64,000 nucleotides of DNA from Burkholderia sp. USMB20 (GTDB taxonomy: Bacteria; Pseudomonadota; Gammaproteobacteria; Burkholderiales; Burkholderiaceae). The position numbers and the translations under genes are program-made. This document shows, piece after piece, positions 8,784-18,098 of the stretch. Every line of letters starts with the position of its first letter. Position 1 is the first letter of the stretch. The DNA lies in contig NZ_JTAN02000004.1 of assembly GCF_000949135.2 (NCBI RefSeq), positions 59,548 to 123,547 on the forward strand. Reading direction: 5' to 3'. The notes below the pieces were generated by a model. The model was not told where the DNA came from. It did not search any database and saw only the letters and a list, made by a program, of their open reading frames with translations.

Positions 8784-8866
8784 CACGACGAGGTAGGCAG
8801 GCAGGAACGGCCGTCACTATAATCGAAACTTCATACCTTTCGAACGCCTTGCCCACGAGGTTCGCC

Positions 8867-9478
8867 ATGACGCTGTCCGCGCTCGCCGTGTTCGCCATCG
8901 CCCTGCTCGTCACCGCCGGCACGCCCGGCCCGAGCGTCGCCGCGCTCGTCGCGCGCGTGCTGACGAACGGCGTGCGAGACGTGCTGCCGTTCCTCGCCGC
9001 GATGTGGATCGGCGAGGCGCTGTGGCTCACGCTGGCGGTGGCCGGGCTGTCGGCGTTCGCACGCACGTTCGAGACGGGCCTGCTCGTGCTGAAGCTGCTC
9101 GGCGTCGCGTACCTGCTGTTCCTCGCGTGGAAGATGTGGACCGCGCCGACCGACACGCAGGCCGGCGACCTGCCGCGCGGCCAGTCGCCGTGGCGCATGT
9201 TCGTCGCGGGCACGCTGGTCACGCTCGGCAATCCGAAGATTATGCTGTTCTATCTCGCGCTGCTGCCGACGATCGTCGATCTGACGCATGTCGGTGTGCT
9301 CGCGTGGGCCGAGCTCGTCGGCACGATGCTCGCGATCCTGATTCTCGCCGACTGCTTCTGGTCGCTGCTCGCGGTGCGTGCGCGCGCATTTCTGACGTCG
9401 GCACGCGCGAAGCGGGTCGCGAACCGCACGAGCGCGACCGCGATGGCGGGTGCGGCGGTGGCGATTGCGACGCGGTAG
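8867..9478 (+). CDS. LysE/RhtB-family amino acid exporter
   Basis: 203 residues with about six membrane helices. The N-terminal motif TPGPSVAALVARVLTNG corresponds to the conserved TPGP signature, and TLVTLGNPKIMLFYLALLP is the second family block. Relatives export amino acids or homoserine lactones through the inner membrane. Divergent from the GNAT gene across about 80 bp. Substrate not predictable. Confidence 0.9.
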   Translation: MTLSALAVFAIALLVTAGTPGPSVAALVARVLTNGVRDVLPFLAAMWIGEALWLTLAVAGLSAFARTFETGLLVLKLLGVAYLLFLAWKMWTAPTDTQAGDLPRGQSPWRMFVAGTLVTLGNPKIMLFYLALLPTIVDLTHVGVLAWAELVGTMLAILILADCFWSLLAVRARAFLTSARAKRVANRTSATAMAGAAVAIATR

Positions 9479-9518
9479 TCCGTCGATCGCACACCCTACC
9501 GCTCTCTGCAGACCTGCG

Positions 9519-9857
9519 ATGCCGCAACTCGAGAAAATTCCCGCGGCACTTGCCGCACTGTCGATTTCTCGTCGCGAGATCGTGCTTCCGCTCGACGCCG
9601 CGCTCGAATGCATTGACTATTGCGAGCGTCATCGCATTCCGATCTATGGTTGGGAAGGTTGGGTCCTGACTGCCGACGGACGTGTCGGACATGGCAGCGC
9701 TCCGCAGGGCACCGTGAGTCTTGATGATTGGCCGCTGGCGGAGGCCACCGCGTTCTGCCGCAGCACGATGGTGTCCGAATCGAAGGTGTGGCACAACGAA
9801 TACCCCGGGACAACCGACCAGCTGCATTTCTGCATCACGATCGGCGACACGTACTGA
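9519..9857 (+). CDS. Hypothetical protein, about 112 residues
   Basis: I do not recognise this gene. From the ATG at 9519 it reads as a soluble protein with a central IPIYGWEGWVLTADGRVGHG stretch and three cysteines, no signal peptide and no membrane segment. Its base composition is less GC-rich than its neighbours, and its third codon positions are less biased. The region after it to 9971 contains no further gene. It may be a recent acquisition. Confidence 0.6.
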   Translation: MPQLEKIPAALAALSISRREIVLPLDAALECIDYCERHRIPIYGWEGWVLTADGRVGHGSAPQGTVSLDDWPLAEATAFCRSTMVSESKVWHNEYPGTTDQLHFCITIGDTY

Positions 9858-9971
9858 TTGCCCCACCCGCGCGATCGGTCCTCGATATCGACGGCGTCTC
9901 GAATGCCACGCATTTCACCTTTCTCAGGCAGTGCCCCGATCAGCTAGTTCGCGATCGTCAATGCGAATGCG

Positions 9972-10892
9972 CTAACAACCCACCGACCTGCGCCTGCCAC
10001 CCGCCACAGGCACATCCTCATTACACTCAACCAACGCCCGCACCAGCGCCCAGTCATCGTCGTCGCAGAAATCGAGGAGCATCGCGCCGCACGGCCCGCG
10101 CGCTTCGCGCAACCGCGCCGCGAGCCGCGCCTGAATCCCGACCACCCTGCCGTCGCCGCGCGCGACCACCGACGGATTCGCGCCCATTCCCGTGCCGCTG
10201 CAGAAATTGATCGCCCAGCGCCCGCTCTCCGGCGACGGCATGCGGCTCAGCAGCGCATCGATCACACGCCACTTGTAGTGGATCGACCCGGCGACAGGCA
10301 CACGGTATTCATCCTGGATCACGAACGCCGCATCCGGATGATCGACCGTAAACGTCGCATTGTCGGGCCACGCGGTCAGGTCGATGCCCAGCGGCCGGCT
10401 GCTGCGGAACCGCCGCAACAGCACCATCGCGCCGCGCACGTCGCCGAGCGCCGGCAGCGCGCCGCCCGCATGCCAGCGCAGCCGCGGATGCCGCGCGCAA
10501 TGCGCATCGAACGTCGCGTCGAAACTGCGCGTGCACGCATGCGCCGGCCATTCGTCCTTCACCGACATCACGATGCATTCGCGCGGATGCGCATCGAGAA
10601 AGCGCGTGCAGTCCGCGAGCACGTCGTCGAACGACAGGCCGAGCGCGATGCCGCCGTGATGGATGTCGAACGTATCGCCCCGGTGCCGGCAGCGAATGTC
10701 GAGCAGCCGCACGCCATGCGCGAGCTGCGCATCGAGCGGCGCGCGCTGCGTGCGCACGAGCGGATCGTCGACCGTATACGCACAGGTGTCATGGCTGCCC
10801 GGTAGGGTCAGCGTATGCAGCGGCCGCGCGTCGTCGAGCGCCGACATCCAGTCGGCCAGCGGCGTGGAGGCTTCGTGTCGCGAAGGGATCAT
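9972..10892 (-). CDS. PI-PLC X-domain phosphodiesterase
   Basis: About 306 residues. The catalytic histidines of bacterial phosphatidylinositol-specific phospholipase C are visible in TLPGSHDTCAY and DIHHGGIALGL, with the metal- or substrate-site motif LLDIRCRH between them. No convincing signal peptide follows the ATG at 10892, so it may be cytoplasmic or the start may be misplaced. An ATG at 10847 would begin just before the domain. Its start codon is only 6 bp from that of the divergent LacI gene, leaving no room for a separate promoter. Confidence 0.8.
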   Translation of the reverse strand: MIPSRHEASTPLADWMSALDDARPLHTLTLPGSHDTCAYTVDDPLVRTQRAPLDAQLAHGVRLLDIRCRHRGDTFDIHHGGIALGLSFDDVLADCTRFLDAHPRECIVMSVKDEWPAHACTRSFDATFDAHCARHPRLRWHAGGALPALGDVRGAMVLLRRFRSSRPLGIDLTAWPDNATFTVDHPDAAFVIQDEYRVPVAGSIHYKWRVIDALLSRMPSPESGRWAINFCSGTGMGANPSVVARGDGRVVGIQARLAARLREARGPCGAMLLDFCDDDDWALVRALVECNEDVPVAGGRRRSVGC

Positions 10893-10898
10893 GAATCG

Positions 10899-11921
10899 AT
10901 GACTGACAAGGAAAGAAAGACATGGGTGACCGCGTCGGATGTCGCCGTGCGGGCCGGCGTGTCGCGCTCCGCGGTGTCGCGCGCGTTCTCGCCGACGGCG
11001 AGCATCGCGCCCGAGACGCGCGAACGCGTGATGGCGGCCGCGCGTGCGCTCGGCTACCAGGTCAACCTGATCGCGCGCGACATGATCACGCAGCGCAGCA
11101 GCATGATCGGCGTCGTGACGGCCGGGTTCGAGAATCCGTTCCGCGCGCGGCTGCTGTCGGACCTGATGGCCGCGCTCGGGCAGCGCGCGTTCACGCCGCT
11201 CGTGACCAATGCGGACGATCCGCATCAAGTCCGGCAATCGCTCGAACGGCTGCTCAGCTACCGGATCGCGGGCCTGGTGATGACGTCCGCTTCGCCGCCG
11301 CTGTCGGTCGCACGACAGTATCTCGACCACCGGATTCCCGTCGTGATGATCAACCGCGAAGCGAACCTGCCGGGCGCGGACGTCGTCGTCAGCGACAACG
11401 CCACGGGCGCCGTCCACGCGGCGCAACGGCTCGTGCGGGCCGGCGCGCGCCGGCTCGCGTTCGTCGGGCCGCGCACCGCGAGCTACAGCGCACGCTCGCG
11501 CGCGGATGCGTTCGAGCAGGCGCTGCAATGCGGCGACGCGTACGATGCGGCGCTCGTCCGCGTGATCGATACGGACTCCGACACGCACGCATGCGGCCTC
11601 GACGCCGCACGGCAACTGTTCGCGACGGGCGAGCGGCCGGACGGTGTGTTCTGCTCGTCCGACCTGCTCGCGCTCGGCATGATCGACGCCGCGCGCGACG
11701 CCTTCGGCTTGCGCGTGCCCGACGACCTGCGCGTGATCGGCTTCGACGACATCCCCGCCGCCGCATACGACGCCTACCGGCTCTCGACGCTGCGCCAGGA
11801 CACGCAAGGCCTCGCGCACGCGGCCGTCGACCTGCTCGCCGACCGGATCCAGACGTTCGACGGCGCGTCGCGCACGCGGGTCGTGCCGGTTACGCACGTG
11901 GTGCGGCATAGCTGCGCGTAA
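10899..11921 (+). CDS. LacI-family transcriptional regulator
   Basis: 340 residues. An N-terminal LacI helix-turn-helix (VTASDVAVRAGVSRSAVSRAF, about residues 10-30, with the hinge helix near residue 60) precedes a periplasmic-binding-like sugar domain. The phrase DGVFCSSDLLALGMIDAAR and VIGFDDIP are typical of the family. Its stop lies 9 bp from the end of the convergent sugar ABC transporter operon, and a perfect LacI-type palindrome stands in front of that operon, so it is probably the operon's repressor. A ribosome site (GAAGGG) precedes the ATG. Confidence 0.9.
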   Translation: MTDKERKTWVTASDVAVRAGVSRSAVSRAFSPTASIAPETRERVMAAARALGYQVNLIARDMITQRSSMIGVVTAGFENPFRARLLSDLMAALGQRAFTPLVTNADDPHQVRQSLERLLSYRIAGLVMTSASPPLSVARQYLDHRIPVVMINREANLPGADVVVSDNATGAVHAAQRLVRAGARRLAFVGPRTASYSARSRADAFEQALQCGDAYDAALVRVIDTDSDTHACGLDAARQLFATGERPDGVFCSSDLLALGMIDAARDAFGLRVPDDLRVIGFDDIPAAAYDAYRLSTLRQDTQGLAHAAVDLLADRIQTFDGASRTRVVPVTHVVRHSCA

Positions 11922-11930
11922 CGCGTCGCG

Positions 11931-12791
11931 TCACTTCAGCCCGCCGGCGAAGCCGCGCAGCAGGTAGCGCTGCACGTAGCCGGCCACCGCAAGGGTCGGT
12001 AGCGACGCCAGCAGCCCCGCGCTCATCAGGTCGCCCCAGTCGATGCCGTTCTCCGTCACGTAGCCGGCAATCGCAAGCGGCAGCGTGAAGCGGCTCGGCG
12101 TCGACACGAACAGCAGCGCGATCAGGAACTCGTTCCATGCGGCGATGAACACGAAGATCGCGGTCGCGATCAGCCCCGGCGCGCACAGCGGCAACACGAT
12201 CTGCACGAGCCGCCGCGCGAGCCCCGCGCCGTCGATGCACGCGGCCTCCTCGTATTCGACGGGCACGTCGCGCACGAACGCGAGCAGCATCCAGATCGCC
12301 ATCGGCAGCGCGTAGATCTGGTAAGCAAGCATCAGCCCGAGCGTCGAATCGAGCAGATGCAACCGCTTCGCGAGCGCGAACAGCGGCACCGCGATCGTGA
12401 TCGGCGGCATCAGCTTCAAGGCCAGCACGAGCATCAGGAACAGCACATCCAGCCGCGCCGGAAACCGCAGCCGCACGAGCGCGTATGCGGCCGGAAACGC
12501 GAGCGTCAGCGCGAGCAGCGTCGTGCCGAACCCGACCAGCAGCGAATTGGCGAGCGGCGCGCCGATACCGTTCGACCACACCGACGCGAAATGCTCGAAC
12601 GTCGGTGCAGCCGGCCAGATCCGCAGCGGATGATCGAGGCGTTCGAGCGTCGGCATGAACGCCGCGCCGGCCATCCACAGGCACGGCAGCAGCAACAGCG
12701 CGAGCGCAATGATGCGCAGCGCCCACGGCGCGGCATGCGCGAACGCGGCACCCTTTCGCGCGTGCGCGAGGTACGCGGATCGCGCCGTCAT
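11931..12791 (-). CDS. Sugar ABC transporter permease (MalG-like)
   Basis: 286 residues with about six membrane helices and the ABC-permease EAA loop (YEEAACIDGAGLARRLVQIV). It ends in RYLLRGFAGGLK, a common end for MalG/UgpE-type subunits. The ATG overlaps the stop of the upstream permease by 4 bp, so the two are translationally coupled. It is the second inner-membrane half of a carbohydrate uptake (CUT1) transporter. Substrate unknown. Confidence 0.92.
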   Translation of the reverse strand: MTARSAYLAHARKGAAFAHAAPWALRIIALALLLLPCLWMAGAAFMPTLERLDHPLRIWPAAPTFEHFASVWSNGIGAPLANSLLVGFGTTLLALTLAFPAAYALVRLRFPARLDVLFLMLVLALKLMPPITIAVPLFALAKRLHLLDSTLGLMLAYQIYALPMAIWMLLAFVRDVPVEYEEAACIDGAGLARRLVQIVLPLCAPGLIATAIFVFIAAWNEFLIALLFVSTPSRFTLPLAIAGYVTENGIDWGDLMSAGLLASLPTLAVAGYVQRYLLRGFAGGLK

Positions 12792-13657
12792 GCGCGCCGC
12801 TTGCGAACCGTCTGCCATACGTACCCCGAAACGAGCAGCGCGGACGCCGCCAGCATCAGCACCGACGCGGCGCTCGCCGGCCCGACGTTGAAGAAGCGGA
12901 AGCCCGTGTCGTAGATGTAGGTCGACAGCGTCTGCGTCGCGTTGCCGGGGCCGCCGCCCGTCAGCGCGTAGACCTTGTCGAACAGCTTGAACGTGTCGAT
13001 CGAGCGCAGCAGCAGCGCGAGGCCGATCTGCGGCGCCGCGAGCGGCAGCGTGATGTCGCGCAGGCACTGCCATTCGCTCGCGCCGTCGGTGCGCGCGGCT
13101 TCGTACAGTTCCTGCGGGATCGATTGCAGCCCGGCCAGCACGATCAGGAACGCCATCGGCGTCCACTGCCACACGTCGACGAGCGCGAGCGACCACAACG
13201 CAAGATGCGGATCGGACAGCCAGCGCACGCCTTCGACGCCGAACGCGGCGAGCAGCGCGTTCAGGAAGCCGTCGAAGTTGAGCCAGTTGCGCCAGATCGC
13301 CGAGCACACGAGCGTCGACAGCATCATCGGCAGGATCGCGAGCGGCAGCGCAATGCGCCGCCCCGGAAACGCGCGCACGAACAGCAGCGCGAGACCGAAG
13401 CCGAGCGCGACCTCGACGAGCGACGCCGCGATCGTGAAGCGCAGCGTGTTGCCGAAACCGGCCGCGAACGCGTCGTCGCCGAGCACCGCGCGATAATTCG
13501 CGAGCCCGATGAACGCGCGCCGGCCGGCCGTATAGTCGACCTGGCAGAACGAGTCGATCAGCACCTGCGCGACCGGGTACAGCGCGAGCGCGGCCAGCAC
13601 CAGCAGCGCGGGCCCGAGCAGCGCGACGAACGGCAGGCCGCGGCCGAGGGCTTTCAT
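12788..13657 (-). CDS. Sugar ABC transporter permease (MalF-like)
   Basis: 289 residues, about six membrane helices, EAA loop YEAARTDGASEWQCLRDITL and TGGGPGNATQTLSTYIYDTG near the C-terminus, both characteristic of MalF/UgpA-type CUT1 permeases. It lies 34 bp behind the binding protein and overlaps the MalG-like gene, so the three genes form one operon. Confidence 0.92.
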   Translation of the reverse strand: MKALGRGLPFVALLGPALLVLAALALYPVAQVLIDSFCQVDYTAGRRAFIGLANYRAVLGDDAFAAGFGNTLRFTIAASLVEVALGFGLALLFVRAFPGRRIALPLAILPMMLSTLVCSAIWRNWLNFDGFLNALLAAFGVEGVRWLSDPHLALWSLALVDVWQWTPMAFLIVLAGLQSIPQELYEAARTDGASEWQCLRDITLPLAAPQIGLALLLRSIDTFKLFDKVYALTGGGPGNATQTLSTYIYDTGFRFFNVGPASAASVLMLAASALLVSGYVWQTVRKRRA

Positions 13658-13691
13658 GCGCGGTTTCCGGACGATGCGTGGCGGCGTGCCG

Positions 13692-14930
13692 TCATTTGCC
13701 GGCCGCGGCCATCGCCTGCGCGATCTTCTGCTGCGCCTGGCGCAGCGCGGCGTCGGGAGCGGCCTGCCCGGTCAGCGCGAGCTGCAGCTGGTCGCCGAGA
13801 ATGCTCTCGACCTGCTGCCAGTCCTTCACGCGCGGCCGCGCACGGCCGGCCTCGAGCGCCTTCAGCTGATCGGGGTACCAGCGGTACTGGCGCACCAGCG
13901 CCGGATCGGCGAACACGCTGCGGCGCGTCGGCGGAATGCCGATCCCGGCGAGACGCGTTTGCGTGTCGCGCGAGCTCAGGTAGGCCAGGAAATCCTGCGC
14001 GAGCTTCGCGTGCGGCGCATCCTTCGGAATGCCCATCTGCCAGATGCCGAGCATCGGCGCCGGGCCGGCCGTCTGCCCGGGCGGCGGCTGCAGCGCGATC
14101 TGCCCGACCACGCGCGACTGCTTCGGATCGTCGAGCGCCGGGATCCACGCCGGCCACACCTCGATCGACTGCGCGGCCGTGCCGCGCTGCAGTGCGTCGC
14201 GCACCTCGGCGGCGCCGTACACGTCGACGTCCTTCGGCGCGGCGGTCTTCAGCGCAAGGAAAGTCTTGAGCGCGGCCTGCGACTCGCGCGAATCGATCGT
14301 CACGTTGCCGGCACGGTCGAACACGTCGCCGCCGTAGGCCCACAGGATCGGCAGGAAGCCCGTCACGACCGGGTTGCCCTTGGTGCCGCGGAACACGACG
14401 CCCGACACGCTCTTGTCCGCGCCGCCGATGGTCTGCGCGATCTTCAGCACGTCGTCCCAGTTGCGCGGCGGCTGCAGCTGGTACTTCGCGAGCAGGTCCC
14501 TCCGGTACGCGAACATCTCGACGTTGCCGACGATCGGCAGCGCGTACAGCGCGCCCGCCGCGTTGCGGCCGAGCGCGACCGCGGACGGCACGAGATCGGC
14601 GTCGGCGAGCGCGGCCGGCAGCGGCTTCAGCCAGCCGTTGCCGATGAATTCGGGTGCCCACGTATCGTCCATCATCACGAGGTCGTACGTGCCGGTGCCT
14701 TCGCGCATCGACAGCTTCAGCTTCTGGTACAGGTTCGCGTTCGGCAGCTTGAGCAACTCGATGTCGGTGCCCGGATGCAGCTTGGTGAAGCCGGCGACGG
14801 CGTCGGCCAGCCCCTTGCCGTAGATGTCGTCGCGGCCCGCGATGACGAGGTCCGCCGCGAAGGCGTGCGAGGCGGCAACGGACAGCGCAACGGCGGCGGA
14901 CAGCCCGCGCAGGCGGCTCAGCAGGGTCAT
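13692..14930 (-). CDS. Sugar ABC transporter substrate-binding protein
   Basis: 412 residues with a Sec signal peptide (cleavage after ASHAFA, about residue 25). The mature part is a family 1 extracellular solute-binding protein, with YDLVMMDDTWAPEFIGNGWLK and the ALPIVGNVEMFAYRRDLL stretch. It delivers a carbohydrate to the two permeases encoded behind it. No ATPase gene is in this operon; a shared MsmK/UgpC-type ATPase from elsewhere would be needed. A GAGAGA ribosome site precedes the ATG. Confidence 0.9.
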   Translation of the reverse strand: MTLLSRLRGLSAAVALSVAASHAFAADLVIAGRDDIYGKGLADAVAGFTKLHPGTDIELLKLPNANLYQKLKLSMREGTGTYDLVMMDDTWAPEFIGNGWLKPLPAALADADLVPSAVALGRNAAGALYALPIVGNVEMFAYRRDLLAKYQLQPPRNWDDVLKIAQTIGGADKSVSGVVFRGTKGNPVVTGFLPILWAYGGDVFDRAGNVTIDSRESQAALKTFLALKTAAPKDVDVYGAAEVRDALQRGTAAQSIEVWPAWIPALDDPKQSRVVGQIALQPPPGQTAGPAPMLGIWQMGIPKDAPHAKLAQDFLAYLSSRDTQTRLAGIGIPPTRRSVFADPALVRQYRWYPDQLKALEAGRARPRVKDWQQVESILGDQLQLALTGQAAPDAALRQAQQKIAQAMAAAGK

Positions 14931-14971
14931 GTGGTCTCTCTCGATCGGCGTGGTGGCGAGCCGCCGGGCGC

Positions 14972-14985
14972 TGCACACGTGTGCA
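14972..14985. promoter_or_regulatory. LacI-type operator in front of the sugar transporter operon
   Basis: A perfect 14-bp palindrome, TGCACACGTGTGCA, with the central CG usual for LacI/GalR operators, lies 41 bp upstream of the binding-protein start. The LacI gene at the far end of the cluster is the obvious candidate to bind it. Confidence 0.6.
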
Positions 14986-15123
14986 ACGCGGGCGACGCTT
15001 CGGGCGGCCTGAAGCGAACGCCATTGTTCACGTCGATCGTTAAGAATTTGTGGCACGCGGCGAAAGCGGCCGGCGGTGCGGCCGCCCGCCCCGCCCGCCG
15101 CCCGTGCCGTCGTGTGCGTGCCG

Positions 15124-16332
15124 TCAGAAGTTCACGCGAATCCCGGCCATCACCGCGAGCTGCCGGCTCGAATTGCTGTTCGCGAGCACCGGAATCTGCG
15201 CGTAGTTCACCGCATTGCCGTTCGCGTCGGTGCCGAGCCCCGTGCCGCTCGCGATCTGGCCGATCGCGACCGCATACAGCGCGGTGCGCTTCGACAGGCT
15301 GTAGTTCGTGCCGACGTTGACCTGGTGAAAACGCGTCGTGCCGCGGCCGTCCGTGTGCGCGGCGTTGAAGATGTACGCGACGCCGCCCTGCAGCGCGGGC
15401 GTGAACATGTACGTGACGTTCAATTCGCCGATGTCGAACGTGAACGCCTGCGTGCGCGGCTGCGCGCCGGTCGAGAAATAGCGGCTGTCGCCGAGGCGCG
15501 TGTGCGTGTAGGTCAGTGCGACCGTCGCCGCGCCGAGCGTCACCGAGCCGCCCGCGCCGAACGCGCGCATCGAGCCGGCGTCCTGCAGCAGGCAGTACAT
15601 CGCGCCCGGGTTGCTGCACGCGAAGTCGCCGATATAGCCGCTCGCGCCGCCGAGCGCCGCGTCGAGCGGCTGGTGCAGGTCGAGATAGCCGACCGAGAAC
15701 GCGACCGGCGCACGCGTGTAGGTCGCGGCGACCGCATAGCCGCGCTTCGCGGAAAAGTCGCCAGCCTGGCCGCCGAAGCTGAACGTGCCGCCGAACGTCA
15801 GGCCGTTGAAATCCGCGCTGGTGAACTTCACCGCGTTGTTGAAGTTGAACGCGGCGTTCAGGTTGTCGACATCGCCGAGGTGCGAGCCGTACGGCGTCGC
15901 CCAGTTGTTGCTCGATACGTATGCGCCGAGCATGTCCGTGTACGAGTCGTATTGCCGGCCGAGGCCGAGCGTGCCGATCGCATCCTGGCGCAGCCCGACC
16001 CACGCCTGCCGGCTGAACGCGGTGCCACCCTGCAGCGCCTGCCCGTTCGCGGACAGGAACTGCTGCTCGAGCGAAAACACCGCGTCGAGCCCGCCGCCGA
16101 GCGGCTCGGCACCCTGAAATCCGAAGCGGGACGGCACGAGGTTGCCGCCGCCCATCTGCCATGCATGGCCGCCGCCCGTGCTGCCGTCGGCGCGCGTGAA
16201 CTGCTGGTTCGTCGAATAGATGATGCCGGTGTCCACGGTGCCGTACAGCGTCACGCTGCCGGAGGTCTGCGCGTGCGCGTGCATGCAACCCAGCGTGGCC
16301 GCGGCCGCGGCCAGTCTTCGTCCGATCTTCAT
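15124..16332 (-). CDS. Gram-negative outer membrane porin
   Basis: 402 residues: signal peptide ending MHAHA, then a mature start QTSGSVTLYGTVDTGI, and a C-terminal MAGIRVNF with the terminal phenylalanine needed for outer-membrane insertion. The pattern of alternating beta strands and the SRFGFQGAEPLGGG loop are those of the Burkholderia/Neisseria trimeric general porins. The start at 16332 has a strong ribosome site. It may work with the sugar transporter behind it or with the amine cluster ahead; a partial copy of the amine-cluster motif lies about 100 bp upstream. Confidence 0.92.
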   Translation of the reverse strand: MKIGRRLAAAAATLGCMHAHAQTSGSVTLYGTVDTGIIYSTNQQFTRADGSTGGGHAWQMGGGNLVPSRFGFQGAEPLGGGLDAVFSLEQQFLSANGQALQGGTAFSRQAWVGLRQDAIGTLGLGRQYDSYTDMLGAYVSSNNWATPYGSHLGDVDNLNAAFNFNNAVKFTSADFNGLTFGGTFSFGGQAGDFSAKRGYAVAATYTRAPVAFSVGYLDLHQPLDAALGGASGYIGDFACSNPGAMYCLLQDAGSMRAFGAGGSVTLGAATVALTYTHTRLGDSRYFSTGAQPRTQAFTFDIGELNVTYMFTPALQGGVAYIFNAAHTDGRGTTRFHQVNVGTNYSLSKRTALYAVAIGQIASGTGLGTDANGNAVNYAQIPVLANSNSSRQLAVMAGIRVNF

Positions 16333-16508
16333 GTCCCGTCCCTCTGTTGTCATCGATTCGCAGTGCGAACCGATGGTGTTGTCGATTTCGGTGACAGGAC
16401 TCTATCCAGCGAAAATTCGGGACCCCTATCCCAAATCAGCAAATGGTGAAGCGAACGGAACGGGCGACACGCGACGCCGCCCGGCGGCGCCGTCGCGATG
16501 CGAAGACG

Positions 16509-17453
16509 TCATTCGGGGCGCAAGGTTTGCGACGGCAGCTCGCCGAACAGGTCGCGATACTCGCGCGCGAAATAGCCGAGATGCGTGAAGCCCCAGCTCG
16601 CGGCGGCCTCGCCGACGCCCAACTGATGCGCGGACGTCGTGCGCAGCAGGCGCCGCACCGCATTCAGCCGGATCGTGCGCAAATAGCCGACGGGCGTGAC
16701 ATCGGCGACGCGCTGGAAGCTCGTCTGCAGCGTGCGGCGGCTGCAGCGCAGCGCGCGGCACAGCTCGAGCACGGTGACGGGTTCCTCGGGCCGGTCGCGC
16801 AGGTGTTTCTCGCAACGGCTGACGATATCGCTGTAGGTGGCGTGCGTGATGTCGCGGCGCTCGACGCCGATGCCCTGCTCGAGCGCATCGAGGAACATGC
16901 CGAGCATCGTGTCGCGGAACATCTTGCGGGTGGCCGCGTATTCGAGGCAGCCGGGGTTGCGCTGCGCGTCGTCGATCAGCGACGACAGCCGCGCGCCGAG
17001 CGCGACGCCTTGCGCGTCCGACAGCCGCGTGACGTGCCGCAGCTTGCGCGCGCCGGCTGCGCCGAATTCGGCCTCGCAGAGCTCGTCGACCATGTCCGAC
17101 GCCGCGCTGATCCCGACCAGTCCCATCCCTTCCGGCGTATGGAATTCGAAATCCTCGCCGGCGCGCAGCGCGAGCAGCGCATAGCCGTCGACCGGCTGGC
17201 TCTGGAACGTGCCGGCGAGCGGCACCGACAGCGGCACCGCGAGCGACGTGCGCCCGGCCGGTGCGAGGCCGGTTTGCGCGACACGCCGGTTGGTCGTCTC
17301 GCGGAAGAAATGGAAATCGTCGTACAGCACCTGCGTGACGGTGCCCCTGAAGCGGCCCGGCGTCATCTGGCGGTAGACCTGATGCCAACCCGCGATCGCG
17401 AGCCCGTGGTCATGCACGTCTTCGTGTGAGCGTGACTGGAACAGCATCGGCAT
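16509..17453 (-). CDS. AraC-family transcriptional regulator (EutR-like)
   Basis: 314 residues from the ATG at 17453. The C-terminal third has the two AraC helix-turn-helices: VTVLELCRALRCSRRTLQTSF, and GVGEAAASWGFTHLGYFAREY. The long N-terminal domain resembles the ethanolamine-responsive EutR/EatR-type branch. It lies next to DUF3156 and ethanolamine-permease genes on the same strand, so it probably controls amine uptake. The longer frame starting at 17504 is less likely because its first 17 codons lack a ribosome site. Confidence 0.85.
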   Translation of the reverse strand: MPMLFQSRSHEDVHDHGLAIAGWHQVYRQMTPGRFRGTVTQVLYDDFHFFRETTNRRVAQTGLAPAGRTSLAVPLSVPLAGTFQSQPVDGYALLALRAGEDFEFHTPEGMGLVGISAASDMVDELCEAEFGAAGARKLRHVTRLSDAQGVALGARLSSLIDDAQRNPGCLEYAATRKMFRDTMLGMFLDALEQGIGVERRDITHATYSDIVSRCEKHLRDRPEEPVTVLELCRALRCSRRTLQTSFQRVADVTPVGYLRTIRLNAVRRLLRTTSAHQLGVGEAAASWGFTHLGYFAREYRDLFGELPSQTLRPE

Positions 17454-17507
17454 CTCCGGTAAAACCCTGATTCCACGCTGCGGCCGCACGGCGCGCAGCG
17501 CCACAGC

Positions 17508-18098
17508 TTACCCCCGCAAAATTCCGCGCAGTGCAGTTTCGAATGCAAGACAGGCCGCCGACAGCGCGGCGGCCTGCTCGCCGGTCACGCGCACGTAGCG
17601 GCGAAACGACGGCATCCGGTTCACGACCTCGCTGCCGCCGAACGGCACGACGGCGAGCGTCCAGCGGCCGTCGTGCGCGGCGATCGTACAGTCGGTCAGG
17701 TGCAGCGGGCGCAGCGCGTCGGCGAGCGACGAATCGGCGACGAGTGCGGCCACCGTCCGCGCGAATCCGGGGTCGCTTCCCGGCTCGGGCGCGGCCACGA
17801 TGCCGGTGCGCCGCAGCCAGCCGGTCTGCAGCACGCGTGCAAGGCCCTGCGCGGCCGGGCCGTCCGCGCTGATCGACACCTGCACGCTGACCGTATGCAT
17901 CAGGAACTGGCGGTCGACGTGTTCTTCGATGCTCACGCGCACGCCGTTCGGCAGCCGGGCCAGGATTTCGGCAGCGCCGCCGTTCGCGTCGCGCACCGCA
18001 CCGAGGTCGACGAGCACGCGTGCGGCGATCGCGCCGGGCCGGTGGCCGGGCGGCGGCGCGTCGGGCGCCGCGCGCCAGCGGGCGAGCACGGCCCTCAC
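17508..18098 (-). CDS. DUF3156 family protein
   Basis: 196 residues starting with GTG at 18098, which overlaps the stop of the permease gene (GTGA), so it is translationally coupled to it. It has no signal peptide or membrane helix and shows alternating alpha/beta character, with SIEEHVDRQFLMHTVSVQVS in the middle. The family has no known function but repeatedly sits beside ethanolamine permease genes, as here. A role in amine uptake or its control is inferred only from that. Confidence 0.7.
   Translation of the reverse strand: MRAVLARWRAAPDAPPPGHRPGAIAARVLVDLGAVRDANGGAAEILARLPNGVRVSIEEHVDRQFLMHTVSVQVSISADGPAAQGLARVLQTGWLRRTGIVAAPEPGSDPGFARTVAALVADSSLADALRPLHLTDCTIAAHDGRWTLAVVPFGGSEVVNRMPSFRRYVRVTGEQAAALSAACLAFETALRGILRG

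Noticed and set aside
9972-11909. 645-codon minus-strand frame covering the PI-PLC gene and the antisense of the LacI gene
   Set aside because: Only the part from 10892 down resembles a protein family; the upstream part is the mirror of the LacI gene and has no ribosome site. High GC content keeps such frames open.
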